Source: Straminergon stramineum (lineage: Eukaryota > Streptophyta > Bryopsida > Hypnales > Calliergonaceae). Taken from it: a DNA stretch of 64,000 nucleotides. Shown piece by piece: positions 1-10,440 of this stretch. The translations under genes were made by a program, and so were the position numbers. Every line of letters starts with the position of its first letter. Positions within the stretch are counted from its first letter, which is position 1. The notes under the pieces are model-generated. The model was not told where the DNA came from, searched no databases, and worked only from the letters and a program-made list of their open reading frames with translations. Location of the stretch: positions 28,314,906 to 28,378,905 of the forward strand of contig OY987264.1 in the NCBI GenBank assembly GCA_963920665.1, given 5' to 3'.

Positions 1-986
1 TTTGTTTATGACAAATGATAGATTTCTTTATGAAAATGTTTGTTGTAACTAAAAAACTTTTGCATGATTTTGAGCTAGAATGATAGTTCAATTTCTTTGT
101 GATCTTGATCTACAATTAGAAGTTTGGATTGAATAAATTGTATTGTGGCCTCAAGTAAGAGTATTGGATGGGCATTTGTAGCATGCCACTACACTATTAA
201 ATGCCTTGTATGGCATGTGGGAGATGGGCTAGGGCAAACGCTTCAATGCAGTTCATTTGAGTTGACATTGTCTTTTTGGTGTAGACAAATGTTTTATGGA
301 AGATGTTGCAATGGCTAAGGATGGCACGGATTAACTAGTGTTGTGGGCTGATGCCCAACTAATGGATCACATTTTCTATATAAGGTTGGAGTCTAGGCCA
401 TCCTTCCAACCCCAAGTATGGATCTCCCAATTCCTGATTAGACTGGACTCTTGCAATCAAGGAATCTATAGCTGTCTCTTATAGACTTTTTGGAATGATA
501 CGCAATATTTTGCTTTGTCACTACTATCTTACATCAGCATGCCATCTTGGCACTAGAGAAGGCCACCTAGAGTCTTGTCACATACGAAGTGATTGTGCCT
601 TTAGCTCATTCCATGATGATGGCTTCAAGCATATCCTACTTCAAAGATGCTCAAGTATTTCTTGCATTGTTGGAGAAATGTATAATCAACATGCAATTTT
701 ATATGGATTACATTGAAATTGATGAGCATTGTTCATGTTGTACAATCAATGATGTACAGTTTGGGATGTTGGAGCAAGGCCATGAATATATTGTCGTGGC
801 AAGCTGCATAGAAAGCCCGCTTAAGAGTGTCATGGCTATAGCAAAGCTACAATAGTGTTCTTCAAGCCAAGAAGTTATAACAATTTGTTTGAAAATTGAG
901 TAGAGAGCCTTAGATGTTATGAGATTCTATCAAGAGCACTTTTGGTTTGACTACATGAATCAAACTAGATGCATGGAATCAATATT
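1..986. other. AT-rich stretch, no gene recognised
   Basis: Short ORFs occur (for example 495-716 and 589-855, plus) but they overlap in different frames, have no recognisable domain and look like chance readings. Nothing else identified. Confidence 0.6.
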
Positions 987-2207
987 CATTAGAAGAAAAA
1001 CATGTCCGCCACAACCAACTAAAATGTGACTAAGTGTCCTATACAACTATCTTGCAACTGTAGCCCTCTCTATTTGCACCAAATTCTTATGTCATTGTTA
1101 TACATCAATAGTATAAGATTTTAGTGGCAAAGTAGTTGTAGAATGAAGTGAATACATTATTTTAGTTGCATAGCAGTTGTCGAATGAAGTGTAGGATTAC
1201 GAGAGTTGTAACAAAGTTCAAATTTAGAATGAATGTGAATTATTCTCCATCTAATATTCATCATAGTTGTCGATGTGGACAAGTCCATGCTTTGTGGAAT
1301 CCACCATATCAATATGCGGTAGCAAAAAATGACTAGGAAACAACTAGAAAGCAACAACAATTGTAAAATGAGGCTAGTTGTTTCACAGTCAATTTCTAGT
1401 CGTTTCATAGTTGTATTAGAGTCATATTTCAATCGTTTTTGAAGTCATTTTTTGATTGTCTCATATGAATTGTATCGTATCAATTGTAAAGAGTACCATT
1501 AGGTTGGACATATAAGACATGTAAGTTGTTGTATTCTAATGTAATGAATTTTGTCAATACAATTCAAAGATTTTTATATTTTATAGACTTCTAGATGTTG
1601 CAAATTTCTATATTTTGTAGGTTTCTACATTTTATAGATTTATACAATTTGTAGATTTTCACATTCTATAGAAATCTAAAGATATTTAAAATGCAATTTT
1701 TTTTAAAACCTACGGAATTGTGAAATTTTTGAAACAAATGAAATCTATTAAACACCAATATTATAATTTCTGAATTTAAAAAAAAGCTAGGTCTAAATTC
1801 TACAAATCTATGAATCATTGAGATTAAAATTTCAAAATCTACAAATCTACAAGTCCTAGACAAGTTGCAAATGAGTCGCAAACAAGTCACATTGAAGTTG
1901 TTATGAGTTGCAATGAAGTCACAGATGAGTTGCCAACAAGTTATAAATTAGTCGCCAACAAGTTGCACAACTCTTCAATTGAGTGACCAATTAACCTTAC
2001 ATGGCAGCAAATACTACATAAGCAACCATGTTAGAAAAGTTCATCGATGAAGTTCCCAATAGGATGTCGCAACTTGCAACTATAGTCCTACACGCAACTT
2101 GTCCAATGCAACTCGGGGCTCTAAATTAGCACCAGTCGCAAAATGTTCTATGCAACTCAAAACCAATTGCTTTTTGCAGTCGCAAAATTCCTTATTTTCT
2201 TCTAGTA
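987..2207. mobile_element. Candidate non-autonomous CACTA-like element
   Basis: The left end reads CATTAGAAGAAAAAC and the right end reads TTTTCTTCTAGTA, so the ends are inverted copies of ACTAGAAGAAAA apart from one mismatch. Plant CACTA (En/Spm) elements typically end in CACTACAAGAAAA, which is close. The interior between about 1850 and 2180 is rich in words such as gtcgcaa and gttgcaa, and no transposase reading frame is visible. The first and last bases are not perfect CACTA/TAGTG and I could not confirm a 3-bp target duplication. The call is an inference from the termini. Confidence 0.4.
1566..1680. repeat. Imperfect short tandem repeat
   Basis: About five degenerate units of roughly 20 bp resembling ttctacattttatagattt follow one another. 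AT-rich, inside the candidate CACTA-like element, no coding sense. Confidence 0.4.
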
Positions 2208-2299
2208 ATATGATGGCAATTATCTTTTAATAGTGTATAGGCTTAGTAGTTGTTGTCCTTGAAGTGTAATACATACAAACTCAATATGCTCATTAGAAG

Positions 2300-2810
2300 A
2301 ATTGCAATCTACTTTTGACAAGATGTAAGCAATCACAGAGTGACTAGGCTCTCTACTTTTGAAGCATTTTATGTCATCCCTTTCTACAACCATGAGGCCT
2401 ACCGCCTCCACATGAGAGAACTCAACTTGTGAATCCTTCTTACCTACTTGCCAAAAACTACATAAAAAGAAATCTCCACTTCAATCTCTAAAAAATTTAT
2501 TTAAGGTGTGCAAGAGCAACCTTCATGTTTTGTGATCCCTTACAATAGCTATAGAACCACTCACTATGAGCTTGCCATCCCCAAAACAAATTGAATCTCG
2601 AGCATCTTGTATAATCTCAAACTCCACATACAAAAGCAAATGCCATCAATTTCTTGGCAACCTAGATATTGAGTTAGTGCTAGATACATACAACGACAAC
2701 ATTGAAACAATGATGAGGCACATACCATTCAAGTCATGTATGGCATCATCTATATATCTCTTTGATCTTCAAATTTGATAAAAGCAAAGCCTAATAATTT
2801 GCATATAGAA
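2300..2810 (-). pseudogene. Decayed genomic copy of part of the RSZ22-type SR gene
   Basis: Read on the minus strand this matches 27.32-27.8 kb of the intact SR gene in order. An exon-2a-like block (2726 to about 2806) is followed by a short spacer, an exon-2b-like block (2576 to about 2673), the next intron, and the start of exon 3 (about 2300-2443) into the zinc-knuckle region. Intron sequence matches too, including the ends of the spacer and the intron before exon 3, so it is a DNA-level duplication and not a retrocopy. Decay is clear: the exon-2b donor GT has become GC, and at least two cysteines of the CCHC knuckle are replaced (the stretch reads CFKSREPSHS where the intact gene has [10 protein letters not shown]). 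Similarity fades near 2806 before the exon-2a acceptor. No exon 1 or RS-tail exons were found nearby. Confidence 0.75.
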
Positions 2811-3224
2811 CAATCACTGAGGTGGAGGGAATTCTAACCAAAATTTTTGTTGATGAATGGGCAAAGCATGATGGGGAATGCATGTTCTTTTGCCAAAATT
2901 CCCATCAACAAGAAAATTAACCGATGTAAACTCCCATGTAGAAATGGATGAAATATATAATTGATAAATGAAAGAATTGTAATAATTGATAATGGAGATT
3001 TCATATGGCAAAGAAGAGGTTATAGGAAACAATTTGCGTGCCTTCAAAACATGACATTTTATAATAGAGTTTTATGTTCTACCTATACATTGACATTCAA
3101 TTATGGGTCAAATAAGAGAGCCTCTTTCATAGCTTACCTCGAAAATGCAAAATCAACACACATCCTTTCCTCCATCTTCATCCTTCCATCCATCTTGAAG
3201 GGTATTTGTCTTGAGTTGCAAAAC

Positions 3225-3320
3225 ATGGAAGACGACATCTCTTATATCATCCAAGTTAAAATTTACTAAAGCAAGCACACCAAAGAAATTACTATCTTGT
3301 CTAACAATGCAAGATACACA
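3225..3320 (-). pseudogene. Possible further RRM-exon relic
   Basis: On the minus strand this stretch can be read as a degenerate RNP1-like block (LALVNFNLDDIRDVV), compared with [13 protein letters not shown] in exon 2b of the SR gene, and the DNA around catctcttatatcatcc also resembles that exon. The match needs a short insertion and is weak. It may belong to the duplicated block at 2300-2810 or may be chance. Confidence 0.2.
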
Positions 3321-3360
3321 TTTTATGAGAAATACCACATAATACTCCACATTGACCACT

Positions 3361-6300
3361 CAAGAATGCTAACTCTTGAATTTAGAATGAGCTACCAACA
3401 GTACCAAGTAATGCAAATAACAACCATGGTTCAAATGTAATATCCTAGTCCAATCCCACTTCACCAATGATGAGGAAACCCCATGAGCAAAGTTCCACAT
3501 TTCCAAAATCACCTCAACACCTAGAAATCCAACATGACAAAGTTCAAATGTTTAGACATTTACAGCTCAAATTTTGTCCAATAATTCATGGTCCATTCGT
3601 AGAATACCTATCAGAAGTGTGGAAACAACAACAAAGTTGTGGCTCTACAATTTTGATGTCGGAAGGCAAAACTAAGATATTAGATGAATTACACTACTAA
3701 TACTACGAGGATCAAAAACCTAATTCAAAGAGCTTGTTCTATGTGGACATAGACATCCCTCTCACCAATAAGGGTACCATTGCTAGAAGTGTTGCCAAAA
3801 GTGTCATTCCAATTTACAATAAGTTAGCATGGTCCTCTACTAAGATAAGATATATTGGAGGTGGACAAAGTGGCGAAAGTGAGCAATGTGGAAGTCTTCA
3901 AGGCATTGCAATTGTATCCCAAGTGAGGATACTTTCTTCTCGACCTTTGGTAAAAAATGGGATTGGTGAGTTGGTGATGAACTTTTAAGGATGTGTTGGC
4001 AATCCAATTCAATTGATAGACCATCTTTTGAAAAAAATACTAGTGATTCTTTTAGCTAATTCAATAGTATGTAGAAGATCCTATGCTTATAGAAAAAAAT
4101 TTGAGGCAAAACAAGCGATGGGAATAAATAATGAAGTGGCAAGAAATTAGAAAATTGACTTTGAGGAGGCCCAATTGAAGTCAATATTGTCTTGAGGGTC
4201 TTATGATGGGTCATTTTCACCTAGTCAATTAAGCCCTTGTTTCTTCAAGTGGTATTTTTACGCTTTTATTTCTATTATTTTATCAAAGCCATAGTTTTGT
4301 TTTGTTTTTATTAGAATTGTGTTTCCATTTGCAAGAGTGTGTTATGAATACAAAATCCAATTGACCAAATTACAATGAAAAAATATGTATATATTTTTTT
4401 ATCTAAGATATTGTAGGAGTTCATTCTATTCATGACAAGAAATTGTGATGGAAATTTCTTGACCATGTTAGAAACTAGGTGGTAGTATGTCTTAGTAGAT
4501 ACAAATTGGTCTAAAGAGTTGCTTTGAAATAGAGTTACCTTCTTTGTAAAATCTTAGAGAGGATGAGTTTGTGTCTTATGGATGATCTTAGGGAGGCATT
4601 AACTACTAAAGGACTGTAGGCTCACTTATTTTTCAAATTTTGTCTATTTGGCCTTGTAGTTGTAAATAGAATAAACAAATAGCCTATTTCCCTTTGTAGC
4701 ATGATAAATTGCCAAATATTTTGTAGATAAGTCCAAAATACATAAAATAGATTTGAATAGGTCTAATAGGCTAGGATTTGAAGCAAGTCAAATAGATAAA
4801 CATGCATTTTTAGTGAACAGTCACGTACTTTTGGCCAATTTTCTTTTGGGGACTATAAGTCCTAATGACTAATTGATTTTTTTTCTCTCTCTAGTGAAGA
4901 GCACTAAGTGTTTTTAGCGTGGTAATTTATCAAGTGTTGTAACTACTTGCCAAAACTACTATTAATATATATATTGAAAATTATTTTAATAGTCTGTGAA
5001 GTGAGCAATTGGCTCAATTGTGTTCGTGCATTTGCATATTGTGAAACTCACAAGTCGTGAGTAGTTGTAGTGTCAATTTGTTTATAATTGTTGGAATTGA
5101 GTTTTGTGAGAATTTTTGTGTTAAATTGTGAGCATAATTGTTGGAATTAGTATTGTGTGAGATAAGTCAATTAGCAACGGTGAATTAGATTGCCGATTGA
5201 TCAAATTATTGGAAGTTGTATGCATGAAAGATGATGATTAAATTGGTTGGAGTTAGTTTGGATTATTGGTTGAATTGCATGAGCAGTGAATTGTGAATCT
5301 AATTGTTTGGGTATGTTGTATGCATGTCTTGCATTTGTGTATTAATGTGTATTCTAATGTGCTAGTGAAATTGGGCTAGTTTGAATAATTGAATTGCAGT
5401 CAATTTGTTTGGAAGTTTCAATGTCTAATTTGTTGTGCAGGTGAGTATATATTATTATCGGTAATAAACTTGGTAAGTTGGTTGTATGTCTTAGTGTAAG
5501 AGCAAGGTGTTAGAAATTGTCAAGGAATCTAAATAATTAATAGCTAAATGATATATGTATAATTCTAAATTGTGTGTGGTGGTGCTAATTGGTGATGTTA
5601 TGAAGTGTAAAATCACATTTTGTCAAGTTCATGTGTCAGATCAAGTAGTTGAGAGCTAGTAATCCAATAGTTGATTGGAGTGTGCGTGTTAGCCTATGTG
5701 AGTTTAGTTGGAATCATACATGTCAATTCTACAGAGCTGGTGGATGAATACCAAGAGATAAGTTGACAAGAAAATTGGAGGATCAAATTGATAAGTTTAT
5801 GCATAGTAATGCCGAGAGATTAGATCTACAATCTATATAATATTGTGTATGTGTGTCAATGACTATTAAATGGCTAAAGTATTGAATTTGTTAAATTGGT
5901 GGTTTGAGATTTGGTAGCAATTGAAGGAAGTATTTCTAAACCAATTGTACAATTAAATTGTTAAAATTAAATAACTACATTGTGAAGACTTGTAGTTCTT
6001 GTAAAATGAATCTTTTATACTGAAAGTCAAAATGAATTAAGCTCAATTGTGTGATGTTTATAGTTTATAACAAAGTGTATCAAATTTCCATGCAAAATAT
6101 CCAAGATCCCACTCTAGATTGGTCTTGTGTTACTGTTAACTGGTTTATTCGTAAGTTCATAGTCTCTGTCAATTCAATGGTGTAGTTTGGGATTTTAGGC
6201 CAATGGACGGAGCCATAGACAATAGACAATGAACTCATGGTCATAGGTGTTGGTCCAATAGTTGGGTGGTTGTAAGTCAAAGCCTTGATGAATCGATTCA

Positions 6301-7074
6301 ACTAGAGTTTGGACAAAACTAAAGATAAATTGTTTAGAAAAGTTAAAGCTATAAGGCAAGCGTGAAAAATAAATTGAATAAACTAGGAATGAATTTCAAT
6401 CTCTTCTCACTCTGCATATTGGGCAAATGGATTGAAAATACGGATTTGATATTTGCATCCTAAATTAGCAAATAGGTGAATAATATATAGTGTTGATTAA
6501 ACAAGAGAAAATAAATAGGAATTGAGTTAATAAACAATTTTTCTAAAAGTTTAGTGTATTTTAAATACATATCTTGGTGAATTTGATTACATTGATAGTG
6601 CATGCATTGTCCAAGACAAATTGACTAAACCTGATGATTTGAACAAAGGATTTGACACAAGTCAAAGCATACTATATAGAACTAGAATTGCATACATGGA
6701 GTCTATTACAAATAGCATTGGGGTTGGACTGAGCCCATTTGACTAAGAGTGTGGGTTTCTTTTGTTAAATTCCCAAAACAAATTGTAAAATGAAGTAGAT
6801 AAGTATCTAAAGTACAAAACAAGTGACCTTAGTCATAATAAGACAAACTTATTAATCTTTCCTTGAGGATTATCCCCCCCTATAATAGTTGTCTTGTGGT
6901 TTTGTTGAATAGACAAAATTTACATTACAAGGACCAAGGCCATTTTTCTTTGAAAAAACACTTAAAAATACCCCTATTGTTGTGTTCATCAAAATTTTCA
7001 ACAAAAGTTTAAAAAAGAAAATCCTACCTTGGATCCCACAGAAGAATAGTAGAAAAAGAGGGGATAAAAGTTTA
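3361..7074. other. AT-rich stretch, no gene recognised
   Basis: No conserved reading frame, RNA gene or transposon terminus was recognised. Short ORFs such as 3734-3988 (plus) and 6080-6301 (minus) have no domain and are not supported. Confidence 0.55.
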
Positions 7075-8444
7075 GTGACATTTGACCATATGGATTTTGT
7101 CGCAGCACAGGATAAGTAAATTCCCTGTTATGCTCACAAAAATCACTCTAGAGCATAACGAAGTGACTCTAAAGATCGAACCCACGAGATTCTGTGAAGT
7201 ATTTACTTGATTTGGGCAAGTAAGCGCTCTCACCCTCTAAAGTTTACGTTCCGGTCCTAGATCTAGAACCGGAAACAACCAACCACCAAGAGGATTAGGA
7301 CCGGATTACTTCCCATCCGATCGTTCAATCCTCCGGTTAACCCAATTCTCCCAATCCCCAGGACCTAAACAATTCCGGTCCTGGTACTGCTCTGAACCAA
7401 TCCGCTCCGACTAGTTCCCGTATCTCCTCAACACCCTTCCGGTTTAGTTTTGCCTCTATTGGACCATCAGAGGGTTCGCCGCTTAGGTTTCTGAGTGGTA
7501 GGCCCACCACTCCTTCTATGGATTATAATGGTTGAAGACCCACTGTTCTCTCCCCTCCTTTCCTAACTAACTCGAATCCGGTTTGATCCCTCACAGCAAT
7601 TCCGATAGCAATCCGGAATGCAAGTCACACAGAGATCCTCCGTACGATCCGTTCTTACTACAACGACCTCAATGCCAGCTCCTACCCATACGAAGCTAGG
7701 TGGTTACAAGTGTACTCGTCCGTTCCAACAGTAACTAGGATCATTCCGTTTACCAACTAAGGTGGTGAGACCTCTCAAAAGATCGGACACTCAACCGGAC
7801 TACCCGTCTAGGAGCTCTAGCGCGACTAAGGATACCTTCCCTATCCGCCTGGCCTAACAGTGGCTATCTCACCCGGAACTTCAAAACCCTAGATCTTACT
7901 GAGGCACTGAATTACACTCCCAACACTTACACAACCTGCACTCACACTAAGGATCGGAAACTATCGCACTAAGGGGAGAAACCTAATCACATCTCTGCCT
8001 TACGCCTTCCTAACTCCACATCATGCAAACCTGCCAAGCTTGGGAGACACACACAACAAGAGAGCGCATACAAAGGTACAACATAAATTGCAAAAAGAAG
8101 ACTCCCAGCATCCCTCGCGGGCGTTAACTATATACATTTCAAAAAGTTACAAATGGGTCGGAAAACTCACGAAAGTTCCGCCGCCATCTCAATCAGACTT
8201 TCCGATCCTACCTACTCCCAACTGGATCGGAACAGGTTCCATATCCGTTCCTACTCTACCTACTCTGTACATCCTAAGTCCCTATTCGTGATCCGATGGT
8301 CGCGCTGTCCGCTCTCGAGTCCATCTGCTTAAAAACCTCGTTTAGGTTCCGACTCCTCTTGATCTCCTGTGGTCGAGGAACCGGATTGCCTTTTGTGGAC
8401 GCGGGTGGTGAGTCCAAGTCGATGGCGGTTCCAGGCGTGCCAGC

Positions 8445-8996
8445 CTAGGTCCTTCTCTTGGACTTGGGGGTCGTATCCTTCCCCTCTCCTGCTGTCACTT
8501 TCGGGAATGAATCCGGGAGGGAGATATCCAAGAGTCGAATACCGTGAGAGCAAGTTGCTCCCGACATAATCCAGGTATTCTCCTCCATCCGGTCTGCTGC
8601 CTTCCGTGCCTCCTTCATTGCCGCTTCTACTTGTTCGGCAAAGTCGTTGAGAATCCGCACCATCCGGGAACCGGATAGCTTCTTCTCCTCGTGCACCTGC
8701 TCGTCAAACAACTTGGCTTTGATAAGGGCAATTCCGGTCTCCTCGAACGTGGCTTTCACTTGCTCCATCATCTGCCGAGCATCCTCTACAATAGATTTGG
8801 TGGTTGCGAAGTTCTCCTTGTGCACCAGGATCTCCGTCTTCATCCGATCCACCTCCTCTTGTAGCCGGCGGATCTCTGTTTCCTGCTTCCGGGCCTCGAC
8901 CGGATCAGAGATACAACCCGCCACCTTTTCCGGTAGCTCCCAGTCGGGTGCTGCTCCCACCATCCTCCCGATTGCTATCAGCATCTTCCTTTTCAT
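8445..8996 (-). CDS. ORF2 of GC-rich element: coiled-coil protein
   Basis: This 183-codon frame begins at ATG two codons after the amber stop of ORF1 and in the same frame, so the two may be halves of one protein of about 500 residues. Residues 35-150 are a heptad-like, charged helix (QETEIRRLQEEVDRMKTEI and onward) that predicts a long coiled coil. The C-terminus is basic (PKSKRRT). No catalytic motif is visible and I do not recognise the family. It may be an oligomerising domain of a mobile-element structural protein. It may be expressed by readthrough of the amber codon, by reinitiation, or not at all. Confidence 0.4.
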   Translation of the reverse strand: MKRKMLIAIGRMVGAAPDWELPEKVAGCISDPVEARKQETEIRRLQEEVDRMKTEILVHKENFATTKSIVEDARQMMEQVKATFEETGIALIKAKLFDEQVHEEKKLSGSRMVRILNDFAEQVEAAMKEARKAADRMEENTWIMSGATCSHGIRLLDISLPDSFPKVTAGEGKDTTPKSKRRT

Positions 8997-8999
8997 CTC

Positions 9000-9956
9000 C
9001 TAATCCGCTCGTATGTCGCATAAGGTTTTTACGAGTGATCTGAACGGATCCTCGGGATCCGATTCTTCTAACACTGTCTTCTCGACCTCCGGCTTCTCCT
9101 TTGGGGCCGAGGTGTTGCGAGCGGGCGGCGTCCCCCTCTTGTTGGGAGAGGTCATCTTCTGCCGTTTGATGGGCGGCATTGGCGCCTCCTCTTCCTCTGA
9201 CTCACTGTTCTCCTCGGGATCGAAACCGGATTCCATCTCCTCATCCATTTCCGATTCTCCGTATTTCAGGAGAGTTTCCTGAGCCTTCCACCTCTTCTCC
9301 TTTGGTGCGCTCAGGAGCTGGTGAGAATGATAGAGGTGCATGAGATAGGGGCACACCGGAGTGGCCCTACTCTTCCCCACTCTTCCTACGAGTTGGGTGA
9401 CTAGCTCGGAAATGATCTGAGCCCAGTCCACTTTCCGGTCTCCTCTCAGAGCGCCGAAAATAGTGTTGGCGAGGGAGATAGTCACCCTCGTCGGTTTTTC
9501 CGGATGAAGGACCGGAACTAGGAACTTCAGTAGCCGGCGCTGCCACTCATCGATGCAGTCATCTACCGCGTATCCGTCCTTCGGGTTGACCGCTCTCCCG
9601 AACTTTCCACGACAGAACTCATCTTTCCGGCTTGCCATTCCTAGCCCTCCTACGCGGAAACTATAGGCGGTTCTCCACATGTCTTCCGTCCACAGATGTG
9701 GAACGGCTCTCGAAGTGTTGTCAAACTCATTGGATAGCTTGCCCAAGAGTTTCCTGACTATGGACTCTTCTTTGAAGCCCCAGGGTTTATCCACAAACCC
9801 TAGGCAACCCATGGAAGTTAAATCTTCCAGGAGTTGGGACTTGGCTGGTTCGGTGGAGGGAACAACCGGAACTACCTTCCGGAGCTTCACCTCCGCTGGG
9901 GGTATACTAGAACTAGCCTGTCCGCCTCTACTCCTCCTAAGCTGCGGCATGGACAT
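9000..9956 (-). CDS. ORF1 of GC-rich element: uncharacterised plant mobile-element-like protein
   Basis: The open frame continues upstream to 10013, but the first in-frame ATG is at 9956, giving about 318 residues; an in-frame TAA lies upstream near 10050. The middle (for example DDCIDEWQRRLLKFLVPVL and ALRGDRKVDWAQIISELVT) is folded-looking and loosely recalls the uncharacterised transposon-protein domain in plant mobile elements. The C-terminal third is acidic (SESEEEEAP) followed by a basic NLS-like patch (PPIKRQK). The frame ends at a TAG at 9000-9002, then GAG and the ATG of ORF2 in the same frame. No zinc knuckle, protease or polymerase motif is seen. The function is unknown, and the transposon-protein resemblance is a recollection and has not been tested. 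Confidence 0.5.
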   Translation of the reverse strand: MSMPQLRRSRGGQASSSIPPAEVKLRKVVPVVPSTEPAKSQLLEDLTSMGCLGFVDKPWGFKEESIVRKLLGKLSNEFDNTSRAVPHLWTEDMWRTAYSFRVGGLGMASRKDEFCRGKFGRAVNPKDGYAVDDCIDEWQRRLLKFLVPVLHPEKPTRVTISLANTIFGALRGDRKVDWAQIISELVTQLVGRVGKSRATPVCPYLMHLYHSHQLLSAPKEKRWKAQETLLKYGESEMDEEMESGFDPEENSESEEEEAPMPPIKRQKMTSPNKRGTPPARNTSAPKEKPEVEKTVLEESDPEDPFRSLVKTLCDIRAD

Positions 9957-10211
9957 AGATTGGTGTGCTCGGGACCCTTTCCGATACTCCCTCGCTATCT
10001 CTCCTAGCCGCACGCCTCGTTCTCGCTTTCGCTCCCTGATCTCAACCAGTAATTAAAGCTCGAACGCTCAAGGACCACAAGCCTCGCAACGGACACTAGT
10101 ACAAAAAGACTGTCACGGGAAACTAATTGACAGGCACAGAGGAAAACACAGAGCACAGACAGCGCTGGGCAAACGAAAATGAGAAAGAGTTTGATCTAGG
10201 TAGCTCTAGTT

Positions 10212-10219
10212 CTTTTATA
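10212..10219 (-). promoter_or_regulatory. TATA box of the GC-rich element
   Basis: TATAAAAG on the minus strand in a GC-rich context (GGCTATAAAAGAAC), about 255 bp upstream of the first ATG of ORF1. Position and sequence fit a core promoter that would start near 10185. Confidence 0.5.
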
Positions 10220-10440
10220 GCCGTTGGACTCCCTGCCACCTCATCTTGACTCATTCCGGATCCGGTTCGTCTAAGGTATCCGGTCCATCACCTATCCGGT
10301 CAGAGATCCGCTCCTATCCATCCACTCCTTGGAACCTGGATTGAGTAGATCTTTCCACTATCTCATTTTCCGCTTCTTATTCAGTTCTAGATGGTTCCTT
10401 AGCTAATTCCGGATACCTATATGTATTTTGCGGTTAGCTT

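Larger units (their letters stand above)
7075..10440 (-). mobile_element. GC-rich inserted element with two minus-strand ORFs
   Basis: Base composition changes abruptly from AT-rich flanks to about half GC near 7.1 kb and back near 10.44 kb, and CCGG-containing words (ccggaa, tccggt) recur throughout. The block has its own promoter-like TATAAAAG and two long minus-strand ORFs. These are the longest open frames in the non-genic part of the window. The left flank contains gtgacat (7075-7081) and a gtgacat also occurs just right of the block near 10478, which might be a target duplication, but the exact ends are not certain. I found no long terminal repeats, reverse transcriptase, integrase or known transposase motif. 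It may be a non-autonomous element or a captured foreign segment. Confidence 0.45.

Noticed and set aside
7140..7210. tRNA-like wording (gatcgaacccacgag) at the edge of the GC-rich element
   Set aside because: No cloverleaf with paired acceptor stem could be built by eye.
9679..10056. Plus-strand ORFs across the GC-rich element
   Set aside because: Antisense of ORF1; the minus frame is longer and has domain-like composition plus an upstream TATA box.
7075..10440. LTR retrotransposon interpretation of the GC-rich block
   Set aside because: No direct terminal repeats, primer-binding site, polypurine tract or polymerase frame was visible when the two ends were compared.
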